Shown here in pieces: positions 1 through 12,186 of a stretch of DNA of 64,000 bases. The stretch spans positions 779,001-843,000 of the forward strand of contig QEYB01001179.1 in NCBI GenBank assembly GCA_017562135.1, read 5' to 3'. Origin of the DNA: Dipylidium caninum (taxonomy: Eukaryota; Platyhelminthes; Cestoda; Cyclophyllidea; Dipylidiidae). Position 1 is the first letter of the stretch. Each line of letters begins with the position of its first letter. A model generated the notes under the pieces. It saw nothing but the letters and a program-made list of their open reading frames with translations. It ran no database searches and was not told the origin of the DNA. A program made the translations under genes and the position numbers.

Positions 1-703
1 TTGTAATTGGTTGAAAAAGTTAATTTCTCAAGGTGGACTTCGCGTGGAACACCACGATTTCCCTTTTCAGAGAAAGGACGAGGAGTCGCAGTTAATTTGA
101 ACTCGTAACTGATAAACATGGACATGTAAAGAGAAGAAAAACGTATTTACACCTCTTTTTTTAGCCAATCAAAAAAGAGCACTTCACAATGTGCACTCTT
201 CCCTTCACCAGAGTATGTTTGCAAAAATCGCTTCCCACAGTAATTGGCGTTCCAGTTATTCTTCTTTTTTTTCTACTCACCGACTCTACATGGCCGAAAG
301 TTAAAGCTGACACGATTAGTCTTTCCAAGAGCAGTGAAATGAATGCGGGAGAGGCTCCTGTCGCGCCACTTCCAAACATGCCAACTGGCCAATCACACGT
401 GAGATGGCGATGTGAGGGGTGGCGGGTGGTGGCGGTTAAGTGACAGAGCGGACACGCCTGAACGTGCACAATGCCTAACGGGAAGCGCTAAAAGAAGACA
501 GAACGACGCGAATAACTGGAAAGTGCTCAGGAGGGGGTCCAACTCCCTCTTTCGCCCTCACCCCCTCCCCTTCCCGCCTCCCCTGGTCACCCTCGGGTTC
601 GGTTAACCGCCCAATCATCTGTGCCAGGTTCGCCTAAACACCAACCGGCCGGGGAGTCTTCAGGATGAGGCCAGAATGGAGTGGAAGCGGACGGGGTTGT
701 TGG
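1..703. other. No assignable gene
   Basis: This stretch becomes GC-rich towards 540-700. Short open frames on both strands have no recognisable domain or convincing splice sites. It lies beyond the 3' end of the minus-strand gene that follows and may contain part of its 3' UTR. Confidence 0.5.
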
Positions 704-1714
704 TTAAGATAATGAATCCGCGCGTGAACGCCTCAAGACCTGTTTTACCCTGCGTCGAAACCCACCCAGGGGCGTGTTCTCCACGTCCCTCTTCGGCGCA
801 TCCGCACAAACCACCTCAGCCTCCTCAAGGGGATGAGTATTGGTGTCGAGAGAGGGTCTGCGTTGAAGGCCAACTCCACCACCCTCCGCAGTTTGCGTCT
901 TCCCTCCCCTCTCCCCGTTCTCCTCCCTTTCCACTCCGACTTCCGCATTTGTCTGCTCAGCAAACACTGGTTCATCCGGTGAGTTATTGTTCTCAGAGAT
1001 CATGTCACCGGCGGGGCAACCGCGGTTTTCAACCTCCATGGGTGGAGCCTTCATCATCTCCGCGTCCCCTGATTTGGCGCCCTGTTCTGCATCCACAGTC
1101 TCCACAGCCCTCGATTGTCCTTGCGCTTCCTCTTCCTGGGGCATGCTTCGAAGGTCTTCTGCATCATCCTCCGTCCACGCCTCGCCGCCAGACGCCAAAC
1201 GGAGGTAGACATGGTCATCCTTGATGAGGAATTCACTGCTCTGTGCGTTCAAGGTCCTTGTCATGCGGCCCGAGTCCCAGTAGTAGTAGCGAGTGACCGG
1301 AAGTCCCGCCTGATTTGAGGCCTTCCCTCCGTCCTGGGCAGAGACCTTCTCTTTTTGCAGGGAGATCACCATGACACTGATTCTTTGTCTGAAAATTCGA
1401 AGCCACATCTCGCCGTTAGTTGGCCTCTTCTCCGAGGGGACAGCAATCCACACGCCTGAGCGCAAACCACTGGACGACTGCTTCTCATCCACCAATTTGG
1501 TCCAAGTGGAGTTGGGAAAAGAGGAGGGGATCTTGGGCGGGCGGAAACAGGAGGTGAGGCAAGTCCTTCGTCGGGGGTACTCAATGGTTGGCAACTGCGG
1601 TCGAGACCTCCTCACACCGGGGAATTGGAGTTGTACAAGGAGAATTTCACCTTTACGGACACGTTCCACGTGGATTTCTGTGGGCGGTGCGAAGTGGACG
1701 CAGTCGAAAGCCAT
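704..1714 (-). CDS. Unrecognised 336-residue protein with acidic tail
   Basis: I do not recognise this protein. A single uninterrupted frame of 336 codons starts at ATG 1714 (MAFDCVHFAPP...) and ends at 704. The N-terminal two-thirds is mixed hydrophobic/charged and looks foldable (for example SGVWIAVPSEK at about 85-95 and MWLRIFRQRISVMVISLQ at about 103-120). The C-terminal 150 residues are low-complexity and acidic (rich in E, D and A), and the extreme end is basic (RRRVKQVLRRSR). I see no signal peptide, membrane helix or known catalytic motif. The GC-rich base composition resembles confirmed exons elsewhere in the window. The opposite strand also holds open frames, as expected from high GC. 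More exons are possible. It could be a flatworm-specific regulatory or scaffold protein, but no function is assigned. Confidence 0.5.
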   Translation of the reverse strand: MAFDCVHFAPPTEIHVERVRKGEILLVQLQFPGVRRSRPQLPTIEYPRRRTCLTSCFRPPKIPSSFPNSTWTKLVDEKQSSSGLRSGVWIAVPSEKRPTNGEMWLRIFRQRISVMVISLQKEKVSAQDGGKASNQAGLPVTRYYYWDSGRMTRTLNAQSSEFLIKDDHVYLRLASGGEAWTEDDAEDLRSMPQEEEAQGQSRAVETVDAEQGAKSGDAEMMKAPPMEVENRGCPAGDMISENNNSPDEPVFAEQTNAEVGVEREENGERGGKTQTAEGGGVGLQRRPSLDTNTHPLEEAEVVCADAPKRDVENTPLGGFRRRVKQVLRRSRADSLS

Positions 1715-4700
1715 CTACACCGCCCGGCTGCGTGGTCGGCGACTCCTCGGACTGAGTGGACACATCGATTCGGGCGTGGACACATTCAAACGCCGTGCGG
1801 ACACGCGAGGAGGCCAGAATGCGCCCTTTTGCCTGCCACGTGTTTGGGATCCGCTTGTTTGAACAGACCGAGAAGCACGCGGATGTGCTTTTAAACAAAG
1901 CAAACACCTTCAACCACAGTCCTTTGCTAAAATACTATCAGTTTGAATTAGCGAAGGTGTTCACTTCGCGGTGGGAGACAAAAAAACACGAAAGTTACGA
2001 GAATACGGTAGTTAGGCCAAAGGACATGAGACTGCGAATATGACCAAGTTACATGTCAACATGTTATTTTGCTTCCGACGCGTCGGACAAGGTGGACCTC
2101 CTTTTCGGGTCGCCGCCTTAGCGAAGGCGAGTTCAGGTTGCGGAAGACAGCGAAACTCTGGACGGGCAGGGTGGTGAACTCGCGCGACTACCTCGGCGGA
2201 CATTCCCGGCCGGCGCTCTTCGTGCGCCACGCGTTGCGTCTCCATCGTCGGCACTTTCAAGGCGGTGGCCATTCTTTCGGTCAGAATATAAGGTTGGAAA
2301 CCTTGAGAAGTCGTTTTTGTTTAGCCTGTGTCCATCCGCTACTGAGGGCGGCGGATAGTAATTTGCGCCCAATAATAACATTCATAAATGTTAAAGGCAT
2401 TCTGTTCATCCATTTCGTAAAATTTCTCCGTGTTAGCGCCACTTTTTCTATTTTGTTTTCTTTCGAGATCAGATGGAAGCAAGCGCGACTAACATCCACT
2501 TCTATTAAACGAGTTCAAGTCGACTCATAGGAGAGGTCAAAGTTCAGAGTGAAGGTGATAATTAATGCGAATAATTGCTCTTTTTGTTTTCTACTTATTG
2601 CAACACCCACTTCATGGTTTCCAACCCAGGAATTCACAAATTATCTTTTTCACCACCGGAGCGCCTGTTTCAGCGATGCGCCCTGCGATCTCGCCAATTC
2701 CCCCTGAGGTCCTCTGAATGCGAGGCGAGGCCCCAGCCCGGCCCATGCTGGAAAGGCTAAAACTCATCGTCGCCAGGCCTCTTGCATTTCTAATTGTCAA
2801 ACACGGGGAGTTGTGGGGATTTGCCGCCGCAGACAAGTCCTGGCCGATCCTCAAAGAGAGCAGAGCGCTCGCGCCTCTCCACCTTCTCGCCCTTCAGCGT
2901 CTCCTCCCCCGGCTGCAAGCGAACAGACGGACCGGCGACGGGAGCGTCAGCTCTACCACCACACGCAAAAAGAGACTACGGAAGTAAAATAAGTCCGCAT
3001 TTGCTTCGTGTTGGCAGAGAAAGCCTCAAAAGGGTGCGCTTCCTCGGCCTATGCCCCGATTTAGTGGGCTCCAACGGGAAACTCCTTGGTGGCGCGTGAC
3101 AAAGACTAGTCCATTTGATGCTTCACCGGGACAAGCGCTCCATGCCTTGTTTTCTCCACAAAATAGCATTCCTTCGACCTCACTGCGCTCCGTGATAGAA
3201 ATAAGCACTTGGTGCTTAGGGACAGATAAATAGGCCGGATGTATAAAAATCTTGCGTGATGGGTGGGGTTTCGAGAACAACTTTATTTCACTGTAACAAA
3301 AAATGTCGGTTTTAGTCCCCTCGCCTCACAACTTTATCGCTTGACAGAATACGAGTTTACACCCGGCAGCACTTCGAAGTGATGCTTTCCTTACGGGCGG
3401 CAACTGTGCCTGTCGCGATGCTCCCGAATTCATCAGTTGGAAACTCTTATTGTCGCGATTGTTGGGCGTTAAATGCTCGTATCGGCGAAGGACTGGGTCC
3501 AGATGGCCGCAGTTGAACATTTAAGAGGCATCCGCTCCATGTCTGGAATAACCGCGTGAGAAACGCTCTCCGCCCTCGGGAAATCTGCCAGTAAAGTAAC
3601 ATCAGAAAGGACCAACTTCTAGCTAATTAAAGCATCCGCAACTCGGAACAAAGAAGCTGCTTCGACCACTCAATTCTTTGTTCGTTATGCCACAGTGTCG
3701 CGTTTGGGGCATTCGAGCCTCGGGACCAGTTACATGGCTTGCGTTAATGACCAGTTGATCCGTCAGACATTCACTCGGAAAAGCGGAGATGACTCGGGAC
3801 CAAAGAATCGAGTAACCGGAGCAAAGAGACGGAGAAATGGAGTAGCAATGAAATAAATTCTGTGTACACACAAGAACGCGAATATAACACACATTCATAA
3901 GGTCACAACCCGATCCCGTCATTCTACACAAAGCAGTTATCATGCAAAAAGCCTGCCGAATTAGAAGGTTCACAGACAGGAGTAAATGTAGGACACAATC
4001 AAACGCAGCAAAATCCAACAAAACAACTCTAGAACATCTAAGTAGCTAAATTCATCTGGTCACACGAATGCATGCCATTCAGGCGAGTTGGTGAAGGCAA
4101 AGGCAACTCAGCATTTCACACCCAAAGTGCTTTATTTGCACCAAGAGGAAGTGGGAGCCGAGGAACAGAGAAAGGCAGGAGTCGAAGAGAAGCTGAGGCT
4201 CTTGGCCCAACAGGACTTCGAAACGGGGTCTGCACAGATCCAACAAACGCTTGTTCATGTGGCCGCAGAGACAATCTATTGGAGCACAACGCCAACCTAT
4301 CAGAAGGGAAAAAGCGTGAAAGTAAATAAGTTAACAAATATAAAACAACAGCCCCGGGAGGAAGCACGAAGGGATACTAAATCGCCCTTCGTATTACTAT
4401 GTTGTTTAGTAAATTGCGCTCCGCAAATTCGGCGGGTCGTGGCGATGACGCCACGTTCGAACAGAAAGCATTTCATACTGTCTGACGGGCAGCAACCAAC
4501 ACTCGGGTTACGAGCCTAACAGGAAGGCTAACGAGCATGTGGAATTGGGCGTAGATTAAGGGAGACTGAGTAGCAAAAGTCTTGGACATATCAAACACGA
4601 TAGCAGCCCTGATATTCGACACAAATCTTCGGAGAGATTTGAAATAAAATTAAGCTCCACATCATTCGGGTAATTGAAGACACAAGACTGAAGCTAAGAA

Positions 4701-5045
4701 GTGTGAAATTAAGTCGAACGGACGCATAGAAATCAAGCTTCACTCCTCAATCATTTCTCCCAAACGGAAGAAGCTCAACAATCAACTGGATAATTGTGGT
4801 AGGCATAAAGAGCAGCCTTCACACTACCCCTCTGAACATTTAATTCTTGACTAAAAGAAGATGCGATCAATTGTATCGGAGTTACAATCAAAAAATGTAA
4901 CTTACATCAAGATAGTTTGAAGGGAAAAAAGGGGTCTAAAGAGAAGAATGCTCACAAAGCTTCCAGTGCAGTCCACTCAAAAATAAAAAACGCCCAATTT
5001 AATCGTTTGGATGAATGCCCGTGGATAAGTGATGGAGAGACTCAC
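1715..5045. other. Intergenic region; may hold the last NMT exon
   Basis: No confident gene is visible. The frame at about 4088-4350 (plus) contains a glutamine/glutamate-rich helical-looking stretch but has no clear splice sites or homology. The missing C-terminal exon of the N-myristoyltransferase, expected to encode only a few residues plus stop on the minus strand, should lie here; I could not find it by eye. Confidence 0.4.
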
Positions 5046-8000
5046 TTGTTCGGGCTTAATAGTCGGGCAACGCCAATTGTAGAGATAGTAGTGCAAGTTG
5101 CCGTCCCCGATGCCGAATTTGAGGTCCTCCAGAAAAGATGAGTTGTCTAGCAGATCCAATGCGTTGAACACGTCATAACCGAGCTGCAAGCACACAGGAT
5201 GCAGCGGTATGAGGCGAGACTTTTACTTCGAATGCATACGCTAGACACGAAATATGATTTGTCCTTGAAATGTCAAAATTAATCACCGGAGTCCCATTGA
5301 CAGCTCAAATATCAGTAGTACTTCAAAGATTTGTAAAAGTTTAACACAAAGAAGAGCAAGTTTTTGACAGGTGCATATATAGGCAATACGGTTGAACAGT
5401 AAATGATTCTGGGTCCAACAGCTCCCAAGCCCACACAGAATTTTATCGGAGATAGTCACAACATCGACTGATAGGCAATGTGGACTATAAAAAAATCCAA
5501 AAATGGTAAAGAAAAAAAAATTAGCCAGGAGCGGGTACTTTTCGCGAAAATATCGCATCTAACATTCACTGCCAAGCACTCGAGATTTTAACGAAGGAAT
5601 GAGGGCAGAATGCGCCTTCAAAAAATAAAATATGCGGAAAACAGAGTGACGGTCTCTGTAGTGAAAAACTCGACTCGGAGACAATTAAAAGGAATGAGAG
5701 GAGAAGGGTTAGGAAAGAGGGCAGAAACCAGTTAAAATAGGCTAGGTTAGAATGCTATGTAGGACACAGGGCTAGCGGATGGTGAAGGGGCAACCTTTCA
5801 TCGGCCTAATTCTACGGACGAAGAACACCATCAACTTCATTTTAGAAAAAAATGTCAATTATGAAACCCGACAAGGATCAGTAGATTCAAGATGCAACGG
5901 CATGCGTTCGTACATTTGTTCCACACTTCATCGTGCATTATTTAAGTAAGATACGCTGCGCAAAGCAATCACCACTATACTACTTAATTGATAAATAAGT
6001 AAGCCACAACGTAAAATCAAATTTCGTGATCCAAATAAAAAGCTCAAGATAAACTATTTTCCACATCAAAAATGCTCTAGTTCATATGCACAATCATATT
6101 CCACTTGACTAAAGCACCCATCTGTCGAATCAGGTTAGGTGTCCACTGAATGGAAGGTATCGTCCAAGACCGCTCGCAGCAGATGTGGCACGAGTCCCAA
6201 TCCGCCTCCTCAGTCTTGATTTTGCGTGGCAGATTAAGTGGTCAGACTTTCGACCAGACGCATAAAGATCTACACCGGCGCTTTTGTAATCGTAGCGGAG
6301 AACACCACACGGGAGGGGCCAGGAAAACGCTCAGAACTACTCGCAGAGAAAGGGGATAAACGAACCAAGAGGGGAAAGTGGAAGGCAAATGACGTGACAA
6401 GACAGTAGATCGGCTCCATCGTAGCTGCTCCGAGGGTGGTTAAACCGATAACAGAAGGATTTTACCTCTTATGTCGTTGTCTTCACGCCAATCTTGGAGG
6501 CACCGGTTTCTATGCGCTCAGTGGGTTCAATGGACTTAAAAAGGAGAGCCAACATGTCTGGGAATGAGAGTAACTCAGTGCAAGCAAAGTGTTTTCCAAA
6601 ATTTTTGGAACCCCGAAGTTTCATCTTCCACCACTAGGCACAAAGCACACAGAGCAAGGCGTCATGTCCGAAAAACCAAAATTGTTAGACGCGAACATAC
6701 TCGAATTTCAGGACCAAAGAAAAAACATCCTCACCATCAAGCCTGCCCCATCCGCGCACCATCATGAAGTTATGGGCAAAATACACTTAAAGAGTGAGTA
6801 CTAGAATAAAAAGCCTCAAGATTATTTCTCGATTTAAGTCTTTTTATTAGTAATAAAGAGAGAAAAAGCACAAAGGTTGTGTGGCCACCATATTGACTCC
6901 ATAAGAAGACGCACGAACTCGAATACAAATTACGTCTGGTTATGATCTGTCAACCAATCAAAAAGATGCCACAAAGGTTTTGCTTTGACGTGCAACCAGT
7001 GGAGGTGGGGATAACTAGAAGTCGAATAGTATAGCTAAATGTGGGGAAAATTAGACGACAAGGAAGGAAGGCGACCGTAGCTTCTCAACCCCCGGAAAAA
7101 TAAATGCTATTTTGAAGAGTTCTTATAGAACAGCCAAATTAAGTGAAGGACAGTCGTTAAAATCACCTCCCACATCAATTAAACGTTCCAGTTAAAAATT
7201 CAAAAAATCCAGTGAAATCGTTTTGTCATGTATCACGGACAAGATCGTGGATAGGCACCCTGAATTCGGAAAAGAGTGTGAGGTAGGTAAAGAGGCGGGA
7301 GAGTCAAATTTTAACTACTTCAGTCAAAGTAAGATGAAAACGATAAATTTGTTCATATGAAGTGGAGACACGAAAAAGTAATTGTCAGAGAGAGGCCGAA
7401 AAGTTACTCTAGAAACTGCATTCAGACCAACCAAGGGAAATGAGTGAGGAACAAGCACCCAAGATGCGGGAGCGAGATGAGGCAATTGTCATCGCTTAAC
7501 CGATTGTGTTTGCGTACCAGTATAAAAATGAAGAATAACACGAAATAGCACCGCCGAATTGCCGGCATAAATTGCAGGACATACATCAAATGAGTAAGTA
7601 CAGAAAAAAGAGCGAATGAGAGGATGACTTCATCTAACTTTATCGTACAGTGACCTGAGGAAAGCGTCGATTGCATAACCAAAACGACTAAGCATGAACT
7701 TGTATTAAAATCTCAGCACACAAAATAATAAAACGGCTGGAAAATGACGCCAAGACATTAATGCCCCAGTAGGCGTTCAAATATGCCACGTGAGGATTTG
7801 TGCCAAATAACGAGCAAGCAGGAAGTAGAAGAGGGAGACGACGTACCTCGCATCAGTCAGGGAAAATAGTCGAGGAAATAGCCGAGCTAGCCAAGGGTGA
7901 GGGTCTTCCCATACGGGGGATTAAGAAGTAAGACCATAAAAAGTGTTTCTAAATAACACGATTAAAGCTTTTCAGGCGTGAAAACGATCAAAACTATCTA

Positions 8001-11000
8001 TCATAAATTAAGACAGGCAGTATGAGAAGATCAGTTGAAAGAATCTATGCACATACGCGACTGAAAATGAACTCCGAGGAAATAAGTGGTTAGTAAAGAA
8101 GAGACGACAGACCTGTTTGGCTACGATTAGAGCCTCTTTTATGAGCACCGTCCACGGTGTGACCGTCGCCACATTGTAGAAGGAGTAGGCAGCCCGCAGG
8201 GTATTGTATTTTGCGTGCTGCATCACCGAGCTTGGCAGCGAGTAGAAGGAGACCATGTCAGTAATTGTGCCGTCGGAGGGCTGCTCGACCACATAGGCGT
8301 AGACGACGTCGTCACGTGGCAAGAACCTGTCGAGTGACATCAAGCTTAGCTTATACGAAGAAGGAGGTATTTTCCACTGCGTCCTGCTAGTTTCATATTT
8401 ATTCCAAGCTAACTAGAATGACTTAATTGCGGGTAGCATTAAAGTAACCAGGCCGGAAATACAGACAGACAGCGATAACAGAGGGTTAATTAGGTTACAC
8501 ACTCAGTCCAGTTGCAAACACAAGTTGAGGAGAGCATCAAGCTTGACTGATTTAAATACATTTAATTAGCAAAAACCATGCCACGGGTGGATAGCGTATG
8601 CATGTCAGGACGGAGTTAAGAACTTTGGAAATTAAAACTAAATGACAGTAAAGGGGATGGAACATATATTTCGACTGCTCTATCAAAGAGATGCGTTACA
8701 TGGCAGGATCTGTTAAAGTCCACAAAAAATTGGTGCCTAACTTCGCGTCTCGTCTCAATTCGTTAATGATCAAAAGACCGAAACAAGTTTAAGATCACAA
8801 TCTCATTATCGAGTGCGAACCAGTGAGCGAACTCCTCCTCCGAGAAAACGGGATGAAGGAGGGCATGGGAATCCAAGTAAGTGGCAAGGAGTTGATGACA
8901 GGCAGGCAAGTCTCGAGCCTCAAGGACGCGAAATCCCGGAAGGCTGGTGGTATCAGGCAGGCGGTAGAGTTTGTTGGCACGCTGCAGTGTCATGGTGCGG
9001 GTAAGATGAGAGAAGCCGACTTCGACGAGTTTTTTAGGGTTCAAAGGACGGTGCCAATACCTGAGAGAAAATCGGACAATTAACGGCGGCATTAAAGCTC
9101 TGACAGGTGGTTAGTCAGAAGTAGCACAAATCGTAACTCACAGTAAAACAGAAAAAGCAATGAATAGGTATGTAAGACAATTCCATCAGCCGCGCCGGTT
9201 AATATTAAAGTAAATAATTTGGGCAAAGTCTACATATTAATGATCAAAAGACTCATAAGAAATGGATGAGAGCCCAGAGTATAGATTGATAGATTGTAAA
9301 AACGAAATCTAATCCTTTACTCAACGGCAAGATACGTCTAAAAATAGCCATCTCATAAGAGATCACCTGCAAGTTGTGACAGGTCGCGGAAGTACAACTC
9401 CACTTGTGTAGATAGCCTGAAATATGCCATGCAGGTTGACACGTCGAGTTATCTCACGAATCAGCACTGGGGCCATACGCTTGTCACGTAGACGTTTGTG
9501 CACACACAAGAAATTGATTTCCACCATCTTCATGGTTCTTAAAGCAAAAAAGAGTAAATTTGACTGGTGCAATGGGAAACATATCAATCTAACGAAAAAT
9601 GTGCTATGCGCAAAATGTATAGGTGACTGAACTATTATAATAATGACCAAATGTTCAAATAACTAATAAGAAACTTCGTATCTGAACGTCAAAAGGTACA
9701 CAGTTGATGGGCCAAAAAAACAAAAACAGGGTACAAAAGCTCCCCTTCTTGAAGTCCTGAGGAAGTACATGAAACATAACAAAAACGCCCCATGGGAGAA
9801 CAAGTCATGCATATAGTGACTAAATATAGTAATTATCCGATATAATGCTAAATAGTTTCTCTAGCAAAGATAGCAAGCGACATACTGCATGGATATTTTG
9901 ATGAAATTAATTCACCAAGACGTCTGTGACTGAATGAAGGGAAAAATGCAAGCGAAGAGTACCTAAGATTGAGATGTGTCCCTTGCATTTTGTCGGTTAG
10001 ACTAAGCAGCAATTATCAACCTTTTAAAGAATTTAAATCGCTCGAAGCTCTGAAGTGTAATATAGTACTTTACAAAGGGAAAAAGGTGTCATTTACTCAG
10101 AGTAGTCAATCAGTAGGACAGTCATTTTTTTGAAATGGGTAAGTGGATGACGTCGGTAGATAAACATGGAAAATCACTATACAGAATCCCCTATAATAAT
10201 AATAAATGACCAGCTTACTTATCGAATACGCGAATATCACTGGGCATACCCGCGATGAAACCGACAAGCTTTTTGTTCTTAGAAACACGAACGCTAACAT
10301 GCCATTCCGGACGCCAACTTGGTGGTTGCATTGTCCTGAAAAAATAAGTATAAAATAAGCTTGTCCGTTTAAATTCATGGAAAGTAAAGAAAGTTAATAA
10401 CTGTACCACTTGAGAAAATCACGAGCATATGAAAATCGGAAAATGTGGTCATCATCTTCCACATAATTTTCATTCAGTAGATCAAACAACTCCTGGAGCT
10501 AATAACAACAAATCGACAATATTAGGCTTTTAGTAGAAAAAGGAGGAATATTAGTGGAGGGATGCACACCTCCTTAGGGTTGTTTAAATCAAGATCACAC
10601 CACTCAAACCCTGGGGGAAGGCTATAACTTTCTGTTCGGATCTCCGAAACGGGTACAGCAGGTTCTATTGGCTCATTTTCAGTAATTTCCTCTCCTAAAA
10701 ATAAAAACAGTTACAAGAATGAAAGCCTAAAGTTTAATCAATTGCCGTATGGGCGCACCAAGGTTTGGAACTGGCTGCGTTTTCCAGAATTTATAGTCTT
10801 CTTTAGTTTTTTTCGTCGTTTTGGAGTTAGAAAAGGCAGATAGATTCCGCGGAGAAGTGAGCATGACGTTTGTAAGTTGTTTGAGCAATTCGGCTTCATT
10901 TGCCCTGACGGATTCCTCAAGAGCAGACGAGGAAGGGAGTTCAGAATTTTCATTACCGTTTTCCGTAGGAGCCGGTTTAGAATTTTTCTTAACCCATTAA

Positions 11001-11127
11001 CAGAAATGTAATAGTGTGATCATTTAGACCAAAAAAGTAATCGTCCAAGCAAAATCGTAGAGCAAAAAATCAAAATGAAGATCGCGTAAAACGGTCAACA
11101 TACGTTTTTCTTGGGTTTGCCAGGCAT
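5046..11127 (-). CDS. NMT: Glycylpeptide N-tetradecanoyltransferase (N-myristoyltransferase)
   Basis: This enzyme transfers myristate from myristoyl-CoA to N-terminal glycines of proteins in the cytosol. Nine phase-consistent exons (high to low): 11127-11104, 10987-10759, 10694-10570, 10498-10407, 10335-10219, 9537-9367, 9060-8821, 8326-8113, 5183-5046, giving 450 codons against about 496 in human NMT1. Exon 1 encodes MPGKPKKN. Hallmarks in order: [34 protein letters not shown], the family signature [73 protein letters not shown] and the second signature KFGIGDG. The last exon seen ends ...IKPEQ at a GTGAGT donor, so a tiny final exon encoding the family's usual ending (like GLVLQ in human) must lie downstream. 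The 2.9-kb intron 5184-8112 shows nothing else. Identification is secure; only the end is unresolved. Confidence 0.93.
5184..8112 (-). other. Long last visible intron of NMT
   Basis: AT-rich, with no confident coding exon, RNA gene or mobile element on either strand. It is far longer than the other introns of the gene, which range from 64 to 681 nt. Confidence 0.6.
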
Positions 11128-12186
11128 TTGTACACTTTACACCTAAAAAAAAGAGGAAAAACTAATTAAGAAGTGCATAAACAGGGATATCCAAAAAAGG
11201 CTACACACAAGAGACGCGAAGACAAAGCGCCTTGAACGTCACTACACAGAGACAGCCCAAACACGGTAAGCATTAGACGGGCTACGATGTTAGAAATTAA
11301 AACAAAGGATGGCCGATTGAAGATGATTTTTGTCATGAGCTTAATGCTTAATCAGTCTTACGTCTCACTGGAGAAGATTGCTTAAAGTGATATTTTTAGA
11401 TAAACGGGTTGCACTGTGAGTACCGAAAATATTGGCATACAGCTAGATTTGTATAATGATTTTCCTGTATAGGCGTGCTTTCTGCCTAGATCCTAGTGCT
11501 ATAAAAATTTCTTCTCTTGTTGATTGATCGGCTTGATCTACGTAATGGCAATCCCCAAATAAGAATTTCCTATGAATATAATAGCTAAATTTCTTTGAAT
11601 AGGTTAAGACACATACGCAATGCAAGCAAGTATTGCCTACTGTTCAAGCTTGTTAGAGTTTATAGAAGAAAGATTCCACCTTCCATATGTAAAATGTGAA
11701 AACATTTGCCCTATATCGACGTGTAAATTGACATGAGGATAATTGATATTGCAACCGAGTGTAGCCGAAGTATATTTTCAAATAACCCATTTTTCGGTAA
11801 CAGAAAATCAAGCTTTGCAGAAGGCATATATGCCACTCTGGTTCGTTCTTATCTCAGCAATACGAGCCAGCATGTGCATTGCCTCGTAGCTGCGCTTCCT
11901 GGCATTAACAAAAAATGCATAACATGTAAGATATTGAGTACATTAAAATAAATTTTAAATATTTTTATATTTGGTTTGACTTTGTCAATCCTTGTTTACA
12001 TCCTCATCTTTGTTTTCATTATTTGTGCTGGTTAAATATATGACCTTGACGCTGCGGGTTGTATAGCATGTTTCAAATCATTTGGGACTGTAGACCATTG
12101 GCCCTTAAGACAGTCAAAAAGTTTCCATAACCCGCTCATCTTGTTAATTATAAAGATTTTTGGCATTTGAAGGTTCTTTTGTAACA
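11128..12186. promoter_or_regulatory. Divergent intergenic region between NMT and the BTB-NPH3 gene
   Basis: The NMT start codon (minus, 11127) and the BTB-NPH3 start (plus, 12187) are transcribed away from each other, so this 1.06-kb AT-rich interval must hold both promoters and 5' UTRs. I see no clear core-promoter motif. A non-coding 5' exon for either gene is possible. Confidence 0.4.

Noticed and set aside
12160..12186. Longer N-terminus for the BTB-NPH3 protein
   Set aside because: The extra nine codons begin with TTG; the first ATG of the frame is at 12187, right before the BTB fold.
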